Assembly (NCBI GenBank): GCA_944389925.1
Contig: CALXOD010000035.1
Location: 1-36,207, forward strand
Source of the DNA: an uncultured Victivallaceae bacterium
Lineage (GTDB): Bacteria > Verrucomicrobiota > Lentisphaeria > Victivallales > Victivallaceae
Direction: 5' to 3'
DNA length: 36,207 nucleotides
Positions 23,038 through 30,410 of this stretch are shown here, in pieces. The notes under the pieces are model-generated. The model made no database searches. It had not been told where the DNA came from and saw nothing but the letters and a program-made list of their open reading frames with translations. The first letter of the stretch is position 1, and every line of letters starts with the position of its first letter. Position numbers and translations under genes: made by a program.

Positions 23038-25532
23038 TGGCGGGACTTGAACACGGGCATATCGATCCATACCCGCATGGCTCCCTGCACCGTTTCGGAA
23101 ATTCCCGGCAGATGGATCCACCACATGCGGTTGCCGGTCCCCGGACGCAACGGCAGCGGAGATTCCAGCTCCAGCCGGATCAGATTGCCGAGCGCTTCCT
23201 GACGCCTTACTTCGGCGCCGAATCCGCTGCCGTCCCCCAATTCCGTATAAATCCAACACCCGGCCAATGGCGGCAGCATTCCCGGTGGAGACTGCACATA
23301 AAGTTCTGCCGGAAAAAGCTCCCTCGCGGCATAAGCCGTATCCGGTCGTCGCCGGGGATCGACCGGAGGCAACGCGGAGACAAGCCGCATGGAAACGGCC
23401 CCCTGTACATCAAGTCCGTCCGCCTGAATACGCCCGTTACCGCGGACATAGCCCCAGCCCGGAGTACCGTCCGGCTCCAGATGCAGTACCGCAAAACGAC
23501 CGGAAAACGCCACCCCTTCCACCTGTCGCACCTCCTGGTCCGGACTGCTGTAGACAATGTCGCAGCCGCGGCGGGTGCGAATGACGGCGGCAATCGTTTC
23601 CCCGTTACGGAACCAGTCAACGCCGGAAATTTCCGGCCCGGCATCCGGCCCGACAATTTCATAGACTGCGCCGAAGATCGTCGCTCCGCTGCTTGCCGGT
23701 ACATGGCGGGTCAAATGATGACCGCGGATTTCCCCGAAAGCGCGGCGGGACTTTTCTTTCTCCGTCTGGAATTTATACCGGCGCAGACTGGGGGCCGTGG
23801 TAAAATAGTTGCTTCCGCCGGGCTGGGGATTCAGGAAAAAACGCGTGCGCACGCCGCTTGCGGCGCCAGCGAACTCCCCGGCCAGCGGCTGGCGGCCGTC
23901 GACGCTGACGACATCCCGAAAAAAGTTAAGATAGACGTTGTAATCCTTGCCCCCTCTGTCGCCGAGCAGATCGCGCAAAGTGCCCGGATGCAGATGCGGC
24001 GTCACGGAAAGTTTCAACTCGCAGGCCTCGTTTTCACTTTGCAGCAGATAGGACTCATGGATCTCCCCGCCGGCCAGAAAAAAGAAATCCACCGTATAGC
24101 CGTCGTCGGCGCCGGACGGAATTTGCACCACCATCCGGCGTCGCTCCCGGACGCCGTTGAAATCCGGTCCGGGCGCGGCGGCCTCCACCAGCTGCAGTCG
24201 GTGATCGCTACCGCTGCCGTCCTCATAGGCCAGCAGCCGGGCACGACTGCGCCGCCGGGCCTGCAGCGAATACGGTTCCACCCGGCGATCCCAGACCATG
24301 GCAGTGTTGTGATAACGGGCGGAGTGAAAAAAGTATTTGTGCCACGAACTGAAACCATCCCGATACGCCGCGTATCCGGCATCCGGCAGCTGGTCGCTGT
24401 TTTCTCCCCAGAGCTGAAGCGACAGGCTGTCCATATGCTGATGCCCGCCACAATAAGGACCGCCGAACACCACCGGTGGAAACGCCAGATAAACTTCACG
24501 CAATCCACTCCCCTTCCCGTGACGCAGGGAAAAAAGTCCGAATACGTTCAATTCCAGATTATTCTCCCGCGCCACCGGACGTTCGTCCCGACCGGGTTGC
24601 GGCGAGCAATGGGTATCCCCCAACGGCAAAAGCCGCCCGTCCGGATAACGCAGTTGTCCGATCGCCGACATGGCCCGGTCGTAAGGCGGCCAGCGACGGC
24701 GGAAAAAATCGGGCGTACCGTCCAGTTTCACGCCATCGGTAATCTCCGTGTATCCGGGAAGATCACGAAACTGCTCGAAATTGTATAGTGCCCAGCGAAG
24801 GTGATTCGTCACCTGCAACTGATAGGAGGTGGAAAAATCGCAATACATCCCATCCTCCATGAACATGTTCCGGGAAAGAAACCGGTCTGCGAAACGTATC
24901 CATTCCCGGATCAACTCCGGCGATTGAAGCACCAGCGCGGTCCCGCTGCCGCTCTGAATGGCATGCGGCATCATGTTATGGATTTCCGTCGTCTCCGCCA
25001 GACGCCGGAGCAACACATACGAAGTCCGGGCGAACCAGTTTTCAATCACCTCCCGGGCGTCGGGCGCCAGTTTCGCCCATGTCGGAGAGTCGTACAGAAG
25101 GTCATAGGCGTATACGCATGGGGAGATGGTTCTTCCGGAATTGGTAAATTCAAGCGAAAACTCCCGGCATCCGGCGGTTTTCCGGGCGATGATCTCCATC
25201 ATTCGCAGCGCCCGTTCCGCATAATCCCCCTGCTCCCCGTCGCGACAGGCATAGGCGAAAAGATTAATCAGCTCCTCATAATGCCCGGCCCGCTGGTTGA
25301 CGTAACGGATAGAAGCGGCGGCGGTCGCGACTTCGGCCAGGAGTTCCGGGAGCGGCTGAGCCGCCGCGCGCCGGAATTCCTTCTCCAGCCGTTTCGCAGT
25401 ATTCCCTGGAATAGAATCTAGATTCAACTGCTCTTCCGGATGCCGGAGCACCGGGTGAGCCACGCGGGCACTCGGCAGAGGCGTGGCAACGACGTTCAGC
25501 CCAAGCAGAAGGAGCAACAGGATGCGTTTCAT
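23034..25532 (-). CDS. Secreted heparinase II/III-family polysaccharide lyase
   Basis: An 832-residue exported protein. The signal peptide is MKRILLLLLLGLNVVATPLP. An alpha-helical toroid (~60-330) contains HNMMPHAIQSG, a motif with the catalytic-type Asn/His pair. It is followed by the heparinase II/III beta-sandwich beginning FPPVVFGGPYCGGHQHMDSLSLQLWG, where the His-Gln-His-x-Asp group is the usual metal or catalytic site, then GYAAYRDGFSSWHKYFFHSARYHNTAMVWD. A C-terminal ~130 residues form a further sandwich (WIYTELGDGSGFGAE...). Enzymes of this family cut uronic-acid polysaccharides by beta-elimination; heparin, heparan, alginate or another uronate cannot be told apart here. ATG 25532 is preferred because it begins the signal peptide after AAAGG. 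It lies 28 bp after the pseudopilin gene and ends over the LacI promoter. Confidence 0.82.
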   Translation of the reverse strand: MKRILLLLLLGLNVVATPLPSARVAHPVLRHPEEQLNLDSIPGNTAKRLEKEFRRAAAQPLPELLAEVATAAASIRYVNQRAGHYEELINLFAYACRDGEQGDYAERALRMMEIIARKTAGCREFSLEFTNSGRTISPCVYAYDLLYDSPTWAKLAPDAREVIENWFARTSYVLLRRLAETTEIHNMMPHAIQSGSGTALVLQSPELIREWIRFADRFLSRNMFMEDGMYCDFSTSYQLQVTNHLRWALYNFEQFRDLPGYTEITDGVKLDGTPDFFRRRWPPYDRAMSAIGQLRYPDGRLLPLGDTHCSPQPGRDERPVARENNLELNVFGLFSLRHGKGSGLREVYLAFPPVVFGGPYCGGHQHMDSLSLQLWGENSDQLPDAGYAAYRDGFSSWHKYFFHSARYHNTAMVWDRRVEPYSLQARRRSRARLLAYEDGSGSDHRLQLVEAAAPGPDFNGVRERRRMVVQIPSGADDGYTVDFFFLAGGEIHESYLLQSENEACELKLSVTPHLHPGTLRDLLGDRGGKDYNVYLNFFRDVVSVDGRQPLAGEFAGAASGVRTRFFLNPQPGGSNYFTTAPSLRRYKFQTEKEKSRRAFGEIRGHHLTRHVPASSGATIFGAVYEIVGPDAGPEISGVDWFRNGETIAAVIRTRRGCDIVYSSPDQEVRQVEGVAFSGRFAVLHLEPDGTPGWGYVRGNGRIQADGLDVQGAVSMRLVSALPPVDPRRRPDTAYAARELFPAELYVQSPPGMLPPLAGCWIYTELGDGSGFGAEVRRQEALGNLIRLELESPLPLRPGTGNRMWWIHLPGISETVQGAMRVWIDMPVFKSRH

Positions 25533-25560
25533 GGAAAAACCTTTTCTGAATGAAATCATT

Positions 25561-26331
25561 TCAATATAACGCACCGGTTACAATGGTGCAATCGCCGACC
25601 GTTCCCATGGCAAACGTAAAGTCCGTTTTGAAAACGGTCACTACCGTCTGTGTCCCGGAGGCCGTGGGAATGCCCAGATTCCCGGCAACGATCTCCCGCG
25701 GCGAAAACGAACCGACGTGCCCGTCAAGAAATAACAGATTGGCGCGACGATTGTGCAACGGGAAAACCCGGGAATAGGAATTGGGATTGGCTCCGCCGGC
25801 CGAAACGTAGTGCATCCGGGTGCAGGAAAAACCGTTCATCCCGGGATCACTCGGCAGATATCCGGTGTCCGCCAGAAGAAACACCCGGGAGAAACCGGCC
25901 TTCGCCACTGTCGCCGCCTTGAGTGAAAAGGACGGCAGTCCGGAAAAGTTGGTATAGCTGCCGCCATACGCATTCGCCGGCGTCCGCACCTTGCGCACCT
26001 GCTGCTGAACCGGGCAGAAGATACTCTGGTCGAAAATATTGCCTGAGGTGTTATACGTCGGAATGTATTTCCCGTATCCCAGTGCCGCCGCCCAGTTGGC
26101 GCCGGAGGCGGTATAGGCGGACGAGGCGGAATTATTATTGGTCCACTGCTGTTCGTGGTCTCCCAGATACAACATGGCGTAGACGCTGACATTCTTCAGA
26201 TTGCCGACGCACTTGATCCCCATGGCGCTGTTGCGGGCACGGTTCAAAGCCGGCGACAACATAGAAGCCAGAATCGCGATGATGGCGATCACCACCAAGA
26301 GTTCGATCAGCGTGAAAACCCTTCTCCGCAT
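25561..26331 (-). CDS. Pseudopilin-like protein (H-X9-DG type), cassette A
   Basis: A 256-residue member of the type II secretion/type IV pilus-like family typical of Lentisphaerota and Planctomycetota. A short basic leader MRRRV is followed by [17 protein letters not shown], the type IV prepilin helix with the conserved Glu at +5. The residue before Phe is Val rather than the Gly that prepilin peptidase normally needs. The globular part ends with H-X9-DG ([14 protein letters not shown]) and has C-terminal strands. It is the first gene of cassette A and is followed by the heparinase (28 bp) and the LacI gene. Its promoter carries LacI-type operators. A role in display or transport on the cell surface is inferred; no experiment on this subfamily is known to me. 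Confidence 0.88.
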   Translation of the reverse strand: MRRRVFTLIELLVVIAIIAILASMLSPALNRARNSAMGIKCVGNLKNVSVYAMLYLGDHEQQWTNNNSASSAYTASGANWAAALGYGKYIPTYNTSGNIFDQSIFCPVQQQVRKVRTPANAYGGSYTNFSGLPSFSLKAATVAKAGFSRVFLLADTGYLPSDPGMNGFSCTRMHYVSAGGANPNSYSRVFPLHNRRANLLFLDGHVGSFSPREIVAGNLGIPTASGTQTVVTVFKTDFTFAMGTVGDCTIVTGALY

Positions 26332-26370
26332 CTTTCCGTTCCTTTCCGGATTCCCCGTTTTTATGTTTTT

Positions 26371-26384
26371 TTGAACCGGTTCGA
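26371..26384. promoter_or_regulatory. LacI-type operator 1 (proximal)
   Basis: TTGAACCGGTTCGA contains a perfect GAACCGGTTC palindrome with the central CG step typical of LacI-family sites. It lies in the leader about 40 bp before the pseudopilin start. Confidence 0.65.
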
Positions 26385-26428
26385 TAATATACTCTTTAAT
26401 TATTTGCGTTATTTTAAAAATGCTTTTT

Positions 26429-26442
26429 TCGAACCGGTTCGA
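26429..26442. promoter_or_regulatory. LacI-type operator 2 (perfect 14-bp palindrome)
   Basis: TCGAACCGGTTCGA is a perfect 14-bp palindrome located just downstream of the -10. Its centre is 58 bp from operator 1 and ~34 bp from the spacer operator, so DNA looping or cooperative binding is possible. Confidence 0.7.
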
Positions 26443-26454
26443 TTTTTTTGTTTA

Positions 26455-26483
26455 ATTATACTTCAAAACGGTTTCGATGTCAA
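26455..26483 (-). promoter_or_regulatory. Consensus promoter of cassette A with operator in spacer
   Basis: On the minus strand, perfect TTGACA (26478-26483), 17 bp and perfect TATAAT (26455-26460). The spacer TCGAAACCGTTTTGAAG holds an AAACCGTTTT operator-like element, the same architecture as the LacI gene's own promoter. Transcription would start near 26448, within operator 2 or next to it. Confidence 0.8.
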
Positions 26484-26662
26484 TGGGAAATCTCAAAAAA
26501 ACGTCTGTTTTCCATGATCTTGCAGCAACGCAGCAACCGCCTTCCGCCACGGAAATCCGAAAAAATCCGCCCCCAAACAAGCCCCCGGGCTCAGAAATTC
26601 CCCCTATGCGCTCCCAGCGGAAGGACCAGTGCCGCTTCCTGCAATCAATCTGCGGCAGGCAG

Positions 26663-26743
26663 AAAAAAACATTGGAAGGAGATTCCCTCTAGCCCTCCAC
26701 AAACTTGCCCGATTGTCTGTTCCGGCAGAGGGAAAGTTCCTTC
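26663..26743 (-). terminator. Long-stem terminator after the M28 peptidase gene
   Basis: On the minus strand, GAAGGAACTTTCCCTCT (26727-26743) pairs imperfectly with AGAGGGAATCTCCTTC (26675-26690) across a ~36-nt loop, and a run of seven T (26663-26669) follows 5 bp later. From here to the cassette A promoter (26483) I see no gene or further structure. Confidence 0.45.
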
Positions 26744-26756
26744 TATTTCGCTTTCG

Positions 26757-28118
26757 TCAGCAATTTTCCGAAACAACGGGCTCCAGCAGCGACTCCGGCA
26801 TAGCGGGCAAACCGCGCCAGCCTCCGAAAAAATCGCGCCAGCCGGCAGCAGCTGCGGCGGCTGATTCCGGCGCCAGTTTCGCCCGGAAAGGAAGCCGGGG
26901 CTGTTCCGCGACTGCGGCCAGAAATTCAGCAGCCACCTGAACGCCTTCTGCCATTCTTTCCATCGAAACCTTTTCCAAATCATCATCCATCCGGTGATGT
27001 ACAAAGTTACCGGCAGCGCAGTTGGCACGTGCCACCCATAACGCAGGAATGCCCGCAGCAAGGAAAGGAAAGTGATCCCCATAGGGAGAAAGGTCTGTAG
27101 ATAACCGGTAATACCACCCCCGCGGCGAGGCAAAGGAACGCCAGCAGCGCTCCAGATCTGCGCCGCCATTGCACAGCAGCTTGTTCCAGCCCAGTGCACT
27201 GCCGCAGCTGTCAAAATTCAAAATAAGCTTTCCCCGCAGCTCTATCTCCCGCCGGTGCCGACGGACATAGGCGGCAGCCCCCACTGACAGCTGCTCCTCC
27301 GCCCCGAAAGAAATGAATTGAATCGTTCGCCGCAGCCGTAACGGCGCCAGCAGCCGGGCCAGTTCCAGACAGACGGCCACACCGGAGGCATTGTCATCGG
27401 CGCCGGGACACCCCGCCTGCGTATCGTGATGCGCTCCGACGTACAGAATCCCGGCAGCCGGATCCCGTCCGGGCAGAATCCCGATCACGTTCTCTGAACG
27501 AGCAGGTCGCATTCCCCCCGTCACCTTGAGTCGGGCCCGAGTGGCCTTCCCCTGCACCCATTCCCACAAATGCCGGTAAGCAACATTAACCGTCGGCACC
27601 GCTCCGTAACGACGAACATAATGCGGGAACAATCCGTCCGCCAGCGGCAGATCCCCCGGATAACGAACATCCCCCATCAGCAGAAATAACGGTTCCGCCG
27701 CCATCAGCCGCCGATACGCTTCCGGAGATTCTATGTGGCAGCCCAGGCAAACCACCGCCTTCCCTTTGAGACGGGAAAGATCTTCCGCCTGGAAATCCGT
27801 AGCCACAGACAGCACTTCTACCTTCCCTTCCAGCGTCTTTCCCCGGGTTCCCGGTGACGCCCCGAAAAGTGAACAGGGATATTCCCGCCACGCCCCGCCG
27901 ATTTTCAACGACAGAGTCTCCGCGGACACTGCCCGCTCATAAACCGGAAAATCTTCTATCCGCGTATCCAGCTGCATCAAAGCAAAACGGTCAGCGATCC
28001 ACTCCGCCGCCTGCCGTTCCGCTGTAGAACCGGCCAGCCGAACGCCAATACGCCTCGCCAATTCCGACAGCGTTTCCTCCATGGCCTTTGCCGAAGCCGC
28101 TTTCAATGCTGAAGCCAT
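26757..28118 (-). CDS. M28-family metallopeptidase
   Basis: A 453-residue zinc aminopeptidase-like protein without a signal peptide, so probably cytoplasmic. An N-terminal ~200-residue part holds the start of the fold (ELARRIGVRLAGSTAERQAAEWIADRF) and a protease-associated-type insertion. The metal site is complete: H and D in GAHHDTQAGCPGADDNASG, the Glu pair in SFGAEEQ, Asp in LNFDSCGS and His in VHHRMDDDL. M28 enzymes release N-terminal residues from peptides. An Ala-rich stretch (PESAAAAAAGW) lies near the C-terminus. ATG 28118 has AAGGAG 8 bp upstream. It follows the CorA-like gene by 23 bp and is probably in its transcript. Confidence 0.88.
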   Translation of the reverse strand: MASALKAASAKAMEETLSELARRIGVRLAGSTAERQAAEWIADRFALMQLDTRIEDFPVYERAVSAETLSLKIGGAWREYPCSLFGASPGTRGKTLEGKVEVLSVATDFQAEDLSRLKGKAVVCLGCHIESPEAYRRLMAAEPLFLLMGDVRYPGDLPLADGLFPHYVRRYGAVPTVNVAYRHLWEWVQGKATRARLKVTGGMRPARSENVIGILPGRDPAAGILYVGAHHDTQAGCPGADDNASGVAVCLELARLLAPLRLRRTIQFISFGAEEQLSVGAAAYVRRHRREIELRGKLILNFDSCGSALGWNKLLCNGGADLERCWRSFASPRGWYYRLSTDLSPYGDHFPFLAAGIPALWVARANCAAGNFVHHRMDDDLEKVSMERMAEGVQVAAEFLAAVAEQPRLPFRAKLAPESAAAAAAGWRDFFGGWRGLPAMPESLLEPVVSENC

Positions 28119-28141
28119 TCCTCTGCTCCTTTCGTACAACT

Positions 28142-29077
28142 TTAACGCGACTGTCCGACTCCCTTCATTGCCAGATAGGTAATATACCCCACCACCACAA
28201 GCACCATCAGCAGAAAACTATAGGAATGCGGCCACCATAAGCCATCCATCATGGCAGAATATTCCGACATACCGCCCATGCCGACGATCACGCTGATCGG
28301 CATGAAAACGATATTGATGATCGCCAGATACTTCATGATGATCGCCAGATTGTTGCTGACCACCGAGACCCGGGCGTCCGACATACCGGTCAGAATGCCG
28401 GTATAAATACCGGCCAGATTGTCACATTGCTTGTTTTCCACCGTGATGTCTTCCAGAAAGTCGATCTCCTCTTCGTTGAAGCCGATCTTGCGGGCATCAT
28501 TTTTCAATTTCAGCAGCAATAGCTGATTGGCACTGGTCGCACTTTCATAATAGGTCAAACTTTTGAGCAGCGTAAACATATTCACCAGCGCTTTGTTCGT
28601 CACGGAAAATTCAATCTGATGCTCAATCTCGTCCGAAATAGTCCGGATAATCCGCAAATGTTCCAGAAAATGGTGCGTTGAATGATGCAGCAGCCGCAGC
28701 AGAATCCCCTGAATCGACTTGCCGCGGATCGGAGCCCGCCCATGCTCGAACAGCGGCGTCTGTTCTGCCTGCACAATAATTATACGGTCTTTGAAAAGAA
28801 AGGCACCGGTAGACGACACCCGGAATTCCAGTGTTCGATCCGCGCTGTAATTGCTCGGACGCTTCATAATCACGGCAATATGATTGCTCTCATACTCGAC
28901 ACGGGAAATTTCGTCTTCGTCCAGTGCGGAATTGAGCGTATGCTCGTCAATCCCGTACTCTTCTATCAGGAAGTTTTTTTCTTCATCCGTCGGAGCGCTG
29001 TAAACGGCAATACGTCCGGATTCCTCCCCCGGACATGGCGTTACCCGTCCTTCCAGCAATTCATAATTTTTCAACAT
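28142..29077 (-). CDS. CorA-family divalent cation transporter (GMS variant)
   Basis: A 311-residue CorA-type protein: a large cytoplasmic N-terminal domain rich in acidic and helical segments (HHSTHHFLEHLRIIRTISDEIEHQIE is the stalk helix), then two C-terminal transmembrane helices (~250-270 and 285-303). The conserved YGMN selectivity motif at the end of the first helix is replaced by GGMS (VGMGGMSEYS). This is known from a subset of CorA homologues, so the ion may not be Mg2+. The Shine-Dalgarno is weak (GGGAAC). It lies between panB and the M28 peptidase on the same strand, after a ~330-bp stretch with no clear gene. Confidence 0.85.
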   Translation of the reverse strand: MLKNYELLEGRVTPCPGEESGRIAVYSAPTDEEKNFLIEEYGIDEHTLNSALDEDEISRVEYESNHIAVIMKRPSNYSADRTLEFRVSSTGAFLFKDRIIIVQAEQTPLFEHGRAPIRGKSIQGILLRLLHHSTHHFLEHLRIIRTISDEIEHQIEFSVTNKALVNMFTLLKSLTYYESATSANQLLLLKLKNDARKIGFNEEEIDFLEDITVENKQCDNLAGIYTGILTGMSDARVSVVSNNLAIIMKYLAIINIVFMPISVIVGMGGMSEYSAMMDGLWWPHSYSFLLMVLVVVGYITYLAMKGVGQSR

Positions 29078-29406
29078 GGCAATCGGTTCCCGGATTTCAA
29101 CCGGCCCAAGCCGCCATCACAACGGCAGCTCCGGCCCACGGAGTATCAACACCCGGCGGAGGCGCTGCATTCGCTCCGCCCCGCTCCGACCGCCGTTCCG
29201 CTCAGCAAACGGCGGCCGGACCGCCTATTCGACCCGGAGGGTCAAAGGGAACCTTGAAAAAAATCCGACCGCTCATCCATTCGATTCGCCGCCGGACGCG
29301 GCCCGGACGCCATCCCGGCAGCAGTTGCTGCGCCGCCGCCATCCGCCCGCGCATCGGCGCGGAAAAAATGTGTGCCAGGTACCGCATTGTCGTCATCCAC
29401 CATTTT
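29078..29406 (-). other. Non-coding or weakly coding gap between CorA-like gene and panB
   Basis: About 330 bp with no gene I can support strongly. It is very GC-rich, with many CGG/CCG runs, and open frames on both strands look like composition artefacts. The one candidate is a 61-residue frame at 29202-29387, described separately. Confidence 0.6.
29202..29387 (-). CDS. Possible small Arg-rich protein after panB (doubtful)
   Basis: A 61-residue frame starting at ATG 29387, 20 bp after the panB stop, with GGTGG 9 bp upstream. It begins MRYLAHIFSAPM and is rich in Arg, Gly and Pro. The frame also stays open through panB, and I see no family match. It may be a coupled small gene or chance. Confidence 0.2.
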   Translation of the reverse strand: MRYLAHIFSAPMRGRMAAAQQLLPGWRPGRVRRRIEWMSGRIFFKVPFDPPGRIGGPAAVC

Positions 29407-30210
29407 TCAGAAAGAGTTCTCCGCTCCGGGGAACCGCCCCTGCCGGACATCTTCCACATATTCCCCGATCGCCCGGCGCATTGCACTGCCGAGATCGGCG
29501 TAACGCCGTGCATGTTTCGGCACAAAGTCACCGAACAATCCCAGCAGATCATGAATCACCTGCACCTGCCCATCACACTGCGGCCCGGCCCCGATGCCGA
29601 TCGTAGGAATACTCAATGACTGCGAAATGCGTCCTCCCAGCTCCGCCGGAATACACTCCAATACCAGAGCGAACGCCCCCGCGTCCGCCAGCGCCGCCGC
29701 ATCCGTCATCAACCGCTCCGCATCTTCACCGCGGCCCTGCACCCGATACCCCCCCGCAGTCAGGATCCGCTGCGGCAGCAATCCCGCATGCGCCATCACC
29801 GGAATACCGCAATCCACCATGCGCGCCACCAGCGGGGCCACTTCGGCACCGCCCTCAATTTTGACCGCATCGCTGCCGGCCTCTTTCAGAAAACGTGCGG
29901 CATTGCGCAAGGTTTCCTCCGGCGACACCTGAAACGACATAAACGGCATATCTGCGACAACAAATGCCTCCGGCGCCCCCCGCCGCACCGCCGCAGCATG
30001 ATGCAATGCTTCCTCCATGGTCAACGGCAACGTGTTGCGGTACCCGAGCATGGTCATCGCCAGAGAATCCCCCACCAGCAGAATATCCACGCCACACTCT
30101 GTGGCAATGGCCGCCGTCGGCGCGTCATACGCGGTCAACATGACGATCCGGCAATGCTTTTCCTTCTGTTTGCGGAAATAAGAAACCGTAATTTTCCCGG
30201 ACCTTCCCAT
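29407..30210 (-). CDS. panB: 3-methyl-2-oxobutanoate hydroxymethyltransferase
   Basis: A 267-residue cytoplasmic TIM-barrel enzyme that adds a hydroxymethyl group from 5,10-methylene-THF to alpha-ketoisovalerate, giving ketopantoate, the first committed step to pantothenate and coenzyme A. The signature regions are MLTAYDAPTAAIATECGVDILLVGDSLAMTMLGY, AFVVADMPFMSF, DAVKIEGG, MAHAGLLPQRI, LVLECIPAELG and PTIGIGAGPQCDGQVQVIHDLLGLF. The metal and substrate Asp/Glu in these blocks are kept. ATG 30210 has AAGGAG 8 bp upstream; a TTG two codons earlier is a poor alternative. Its own promoter begins just after the terminator of the upstream operon. panC and panD are not in the window. Confidence 0.95.
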   Translation of the reverse strand: MGRSGKITVSYFRKQKEKHCRIVMLTAYDAPTAAIATECGVDILLVGDSLAMTMLGYRNTLPLTMEEALHHAAAVRRGAPEAFVVADMPFMSFQVSPEETLRNAARFLKEAGSDAVKIEGGAEVAPLVARMVDCGIPVMAHAGLLPQRILTAGGYRVQGRGEDAERLMTDAAALADAGAFALVLECIPAELGGRISQSLSIPTIGIGAGPQCDGQVQVIHDLLGLFGDFVPKHARRYADLGSAMRRAIGEYVEDVRQGRFPGAENSF

Positions 30211-30324
30211 AACCAATGCTCCTTCCGCCTCCCGCCATGAACCGATCCCATGCTCATTGCGCAGGCAATACTGAAACCGCGCCGGATTATTTCCCAGCGC
30301 GGAATCTTTTCCTGATTATTCGTT

Positions 30325-30353
30325 AATAGAACCCATCCCTCCGGTTCTGTCAA
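30325..30353 (-). promoter_or_regulatory. panB promoter with an inverted repeat in the spacer
   Basis: On the minus strand, perfect TTGACA (30348-30353), 17 bp and TCTATT (30325-30330). AGAACC (30328-30333) and GGTTCT (30343-30348), 9 bp apart, form a perfect inverted repeat that spans spacer and both hexamer edges, a possible operator. Confidence 0.6.
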
Positions 30354-30360
30354 GCAAAAT

Positions 30361-30388
30361 CCCCCGGAAAAATGCTTTTTTCCGGGGG
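30361..30388 (-). terminator. Terminator of cassette B
   Basis: CCCCCGGAAAAA (30361-30372) and TTTTTCCGGGGG (30377-30388) form a 12-bp stem with a 4-nt loop, 22 bp after the beta-propeller stop. The T-run after the stem on the minus strand is short (ATTTT), and the panB -35 begins 8 bp beyond. Confidence 0.7.
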
Positions 30389-30410
30389 ATGATATACCGC
30401 GCAAACGGTC

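Noticed and set aside
23031-24788. Long plus-strand open frame opposite the heparinase gene
   Set aside because: It shows no recognisable domain and covers the catalytic region of a clear lyase on the other strand.
26645-27214. 189-codon open frame on the minus strand overlapping the M28 gene
   Set aside because: It lies out of frame inside the well-supported M28 peptidase gene, has no family features and ends in the terminator region.
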